A stretch of 21,908 nt of DNA from Ktedonobacterales bacterium (lineage in GTDB: Bacteria > Chloroflexota > Ktedonobacteria > Ktedonobacterales > JADMIN01). Made by a program: the position numbers and the translations under genes. How positions within the stretch are numbered: the stretch's first letter is position 1; every line of letters begins with the position of its first letter. Under the pieces are notes generated by a model, which worked only from the letters and a program-made list of their open reading frames with translations, had not been told where the DNA came from and ran no database searches. Of the stretch, positions 20,883 to 21,908 are shown piece after piece. The stretch spans positions 1-21,908 of the forward strand of contig JANWHL010000138.1 in assembly GCA_025450405.1 (NCBI GenBank), in the 5' to 3' direction.

Positions 20883-20912
20883 GCGGGCGAGACGGCATGC
20901 CGTCTCGCCCGC
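20883..20912. terminator. 30-bp perfect palindrome, probable infB terminator
   Basis: GCGGGCGAGACGGCA (20883-20897) is followed at once by its exact reverse complement (20898-20912). As RNA it folds to a very stable hairpin; CTCTTG rather than a T-run follows. It lies just before the rbfA promoter, so it would separate the infB and rbfA transcripts. Confidence 0.6.
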
Positions 20913-20920
20913 TCGCCCTC

Positions 20921-20949
20921 TTGCGGCGGCTGGCGCGGCAGGTTATGGT
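20921..20949 (+). promoter_or_regulatory. Promoter of rbfA
   Basis: TTGCGG (20921-20926), a 17-base spacer, TATGGT (20944-20949). The leader would be about 95 nt. The -35 box starts nine bases after the long palindrome. Confidence 0.5.
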
Positions 20950-21053
20950 GTAGACGACGGGGCACAGACGCGCTCCGTTTGACTGGACCGCCGCGGGTCC
21001 CGAGACTTCCGCGGGGAGATCAGCTCGGGGCCGCTAGCCACAGGAGGTGTACG

Positions 21054-21491
21054 ATGGCCACCAAGCGACGCCAGGACCAGCTCGGCGAGCAAATCGCCGA
21101 AGATCTGAGCGACCTGATCCGCAACCGGATGAAGGATCCGCGGGTCGGGTTCGCGAGCATCACGCAGGTGGAGTTGTCAGCCGACCTGCGGCACGCGAAG
21201 GTCTTTGTTAGCGTGATGGGCAATCCGGACGAGCAGAAGGAAACGATGCGCGCGCTGGATCACGCCAATGGCTTCCTGCGGCACGAGCTGGCGCAGCGGC
21301 TGAACATTCGCTATACGCCGGACATCGTCTTCCGGCTCGACGAGTCGATCGCGCGTGGGGCGCGGGTGCTGGAGCTGATGCGCCAGGTCCACACCGATGA
21401 GCCGCGGACGCGGTCAGAATCAAGCGGCACTTCCGATGTGGCGTCGCCACCGCTGGCGGAGGCCGCGCCGGGGGCGACCGCCGACCGCTGA
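21054..21491 (+). CDS. rbfA: 30S ribosome-binding factor A (RbfA)
   Basis: 145 aa from an ATG after CACAGGAGGTGTACG, a near-perfect ribosome site. RbfA is a single KH-like domain protein that binds maturing 30S subunits near the 5' helix of 16S rRNA. Family marks: RQDQLGEQIAEDLSDLIRN (6-24), MKDPRVGFASITQVELSADL (26-45), HAKVFVSVMG (47-56), LRHELAQRLNIRYTPDIVFR (75-94) and DESIARGARVLELM (96-109). About 30 C-terminal residues (Ser/Ala/Pro-rich) extend past the core. It follows infB after 223 bp with its own promoter; truB or a DHH phosphoesterase, common next genes, do not appear in the window. Confidence 0.96.
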   Translation: MATKRRQDQLGEQIAEDLSDLIRNRMKDPRVGFASITQVELSADLRHAKVFVSVMGNPDEQKETMRALDHANGFLRHELAQRLNIRYTPDIVFRLDESIARGARVLELMRQVHTDEPRTRSESSGTSDVASPPLAEAAPGATADR

Positions 21492-21908
21492 CCGTTGAGC
21501 TGGCTTTGAAATGCGGAGTGCTTCCCGGCGGGTTTCCGCGCGTCGGGATTGAGGGCGCCGGCAGGTTGGGCGTGAGCCTGGCTTGGCCGGCGCCCTGACG
21601 CGTGGGCATGGTGGCGCTTGCGGCCAATGGCGGGCACGGGGGAGCGATGGTCCGGTGCCGGCGCAGCATTTGAGTCACTTTCGAGCAAGACACCCTGGCG
21701 CTCGCGGGCACGCTTGAGCTTGACAGCGGACAGAGGAGTTGGCGCGGCTACCTTGCCATCTCTGAACGTCGACCACGGCTGCCGCTCGACCTTCCTGGGA
21801 TAGAGATAGTCACACCGCGTCGTCCTGGCGCCCCACGGGATGGTCGAGCACCGATGCTGATAGGGAAGAATATCGAGGGCTGCTCGGCGTCCTATTCCTC
21901 ATCCGGTA
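21492..21908. other. Gene-poor tail of the window after rbfA
   Basis: 417 bases with no supported gene. A hairpin GGGCGCCGGC (21553-21562) / GCCGGCGCCC (21585-21594), with a 22-nt loop that has its own AGG/CCT pairing, may end rbfA transcription but has no T-run. From about 21780 the sequence becomes visibly less GC-rich than the rest of the window. Short open frames on both strands near the right edge carry no start signals or known motifs. Confidence 0.5.
21553..21594 (+). terminator. Possible rbfA terminator
   Basis: A perfect 10-bp G/C stem starts 62 bases after the rbfA stop, with a 22-nt loop. The missing U-tract lowers confidence. Confidence 0.4.

Noticed and set aside
21311..21898. 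Minus-strand open frame from the right edge into rbfA (contains RCDYLYPRKVERQPW)
   Set aside because: The outer part reads like a protein, but it continues antisense through rbfA, has no start signal and matches no family I know. It may be worth a database search but is not supported as a gene.
21810..21908. C-terminal end of a minus-strand gene entering from the right edge (ends VGRQDDAV then stop)
   Set aside because: Only 32 codons, third positions are not GC-rich like real genes here, and no motif is visible.

Overview
The window is high-GC bacterial chromosome with about 16 recognisable protein genes, no rRNA or tRNA, and no complete insertion sequence. Three things point to a Chloroflexota-like bacterium, possibly near Thermomicrobia. 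These are a nusA-ylxR-infB-rbfA translation cluster, an IF-2 with a long Gly/Pro/Arg-rich N-terminus, and lipoproteins, a cupredoxin and TM-anchored secreted enzymes mixed with several families of small dispersed repeats. The phylum is an inference; no rRNA or close relative was available for comparison.

Layout. Positions 1-2383 (minus strand) hold a cell-surface glycan operon: a heptose-7-phosphate kinase and a heptose-1-phosphate adenylyltransferase as separate genes that overlap at TGATG, followed by a MurJ/MviN-type flippase cut by the window edge. Next come a divergent pair, an Ig-like lipoprotein (minus) and a CocE/NonD hydrolase (plus). Positions 5765-9039 (minus) hold a MOSC protein with its own terminator, an ADP-ribosylglycohydrolase, a two-domain MaoC hydratase, and a decayed ATP-grasp remnant. 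Positions 9435-12312 (minus) hold a membrane-anchored acid-phosphatase/phospholipase-C-like phosphoesterase, a blue-copper lipoprotein and a small single-TM protein. Positions 12610-13680 (plus) hold a P1-family self-processing peptidase, which converges on a DUF4870-like membrane protein. An acyl-CoA dehydrogenase (minus) is divergent from nusA. From 15940 to the end the plus strand carries nusA, ylxR, infB and rbfA.

Most striking non-coding signals. (1) The roughly 516-bp ylxR-infB spacer has a TTGACA-18-TACTCT promoter overlapping the ylxR stop codon, a perfect 14-bp hairpin, and a strong intrinsic terminator at about 18375-18416, before infB begins. It looks like either a small RNA gene or a regulated infB leader. 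(2) The nusA leader has a strong promoter followed almost at once by a terminator-like hairpin, which would suit feedback by NusA on its own transcription. (3) Two related copies of a purine-rich intergenic repeat (near 9070 and 17363) differ by a second hairpin repeat sitting inside one copy. (4) A 30-bp perfect palindrome follows infB. The operon lacks rimP upstream of nusA and any ylxQ/L7Ae gene between ylxR and infB.
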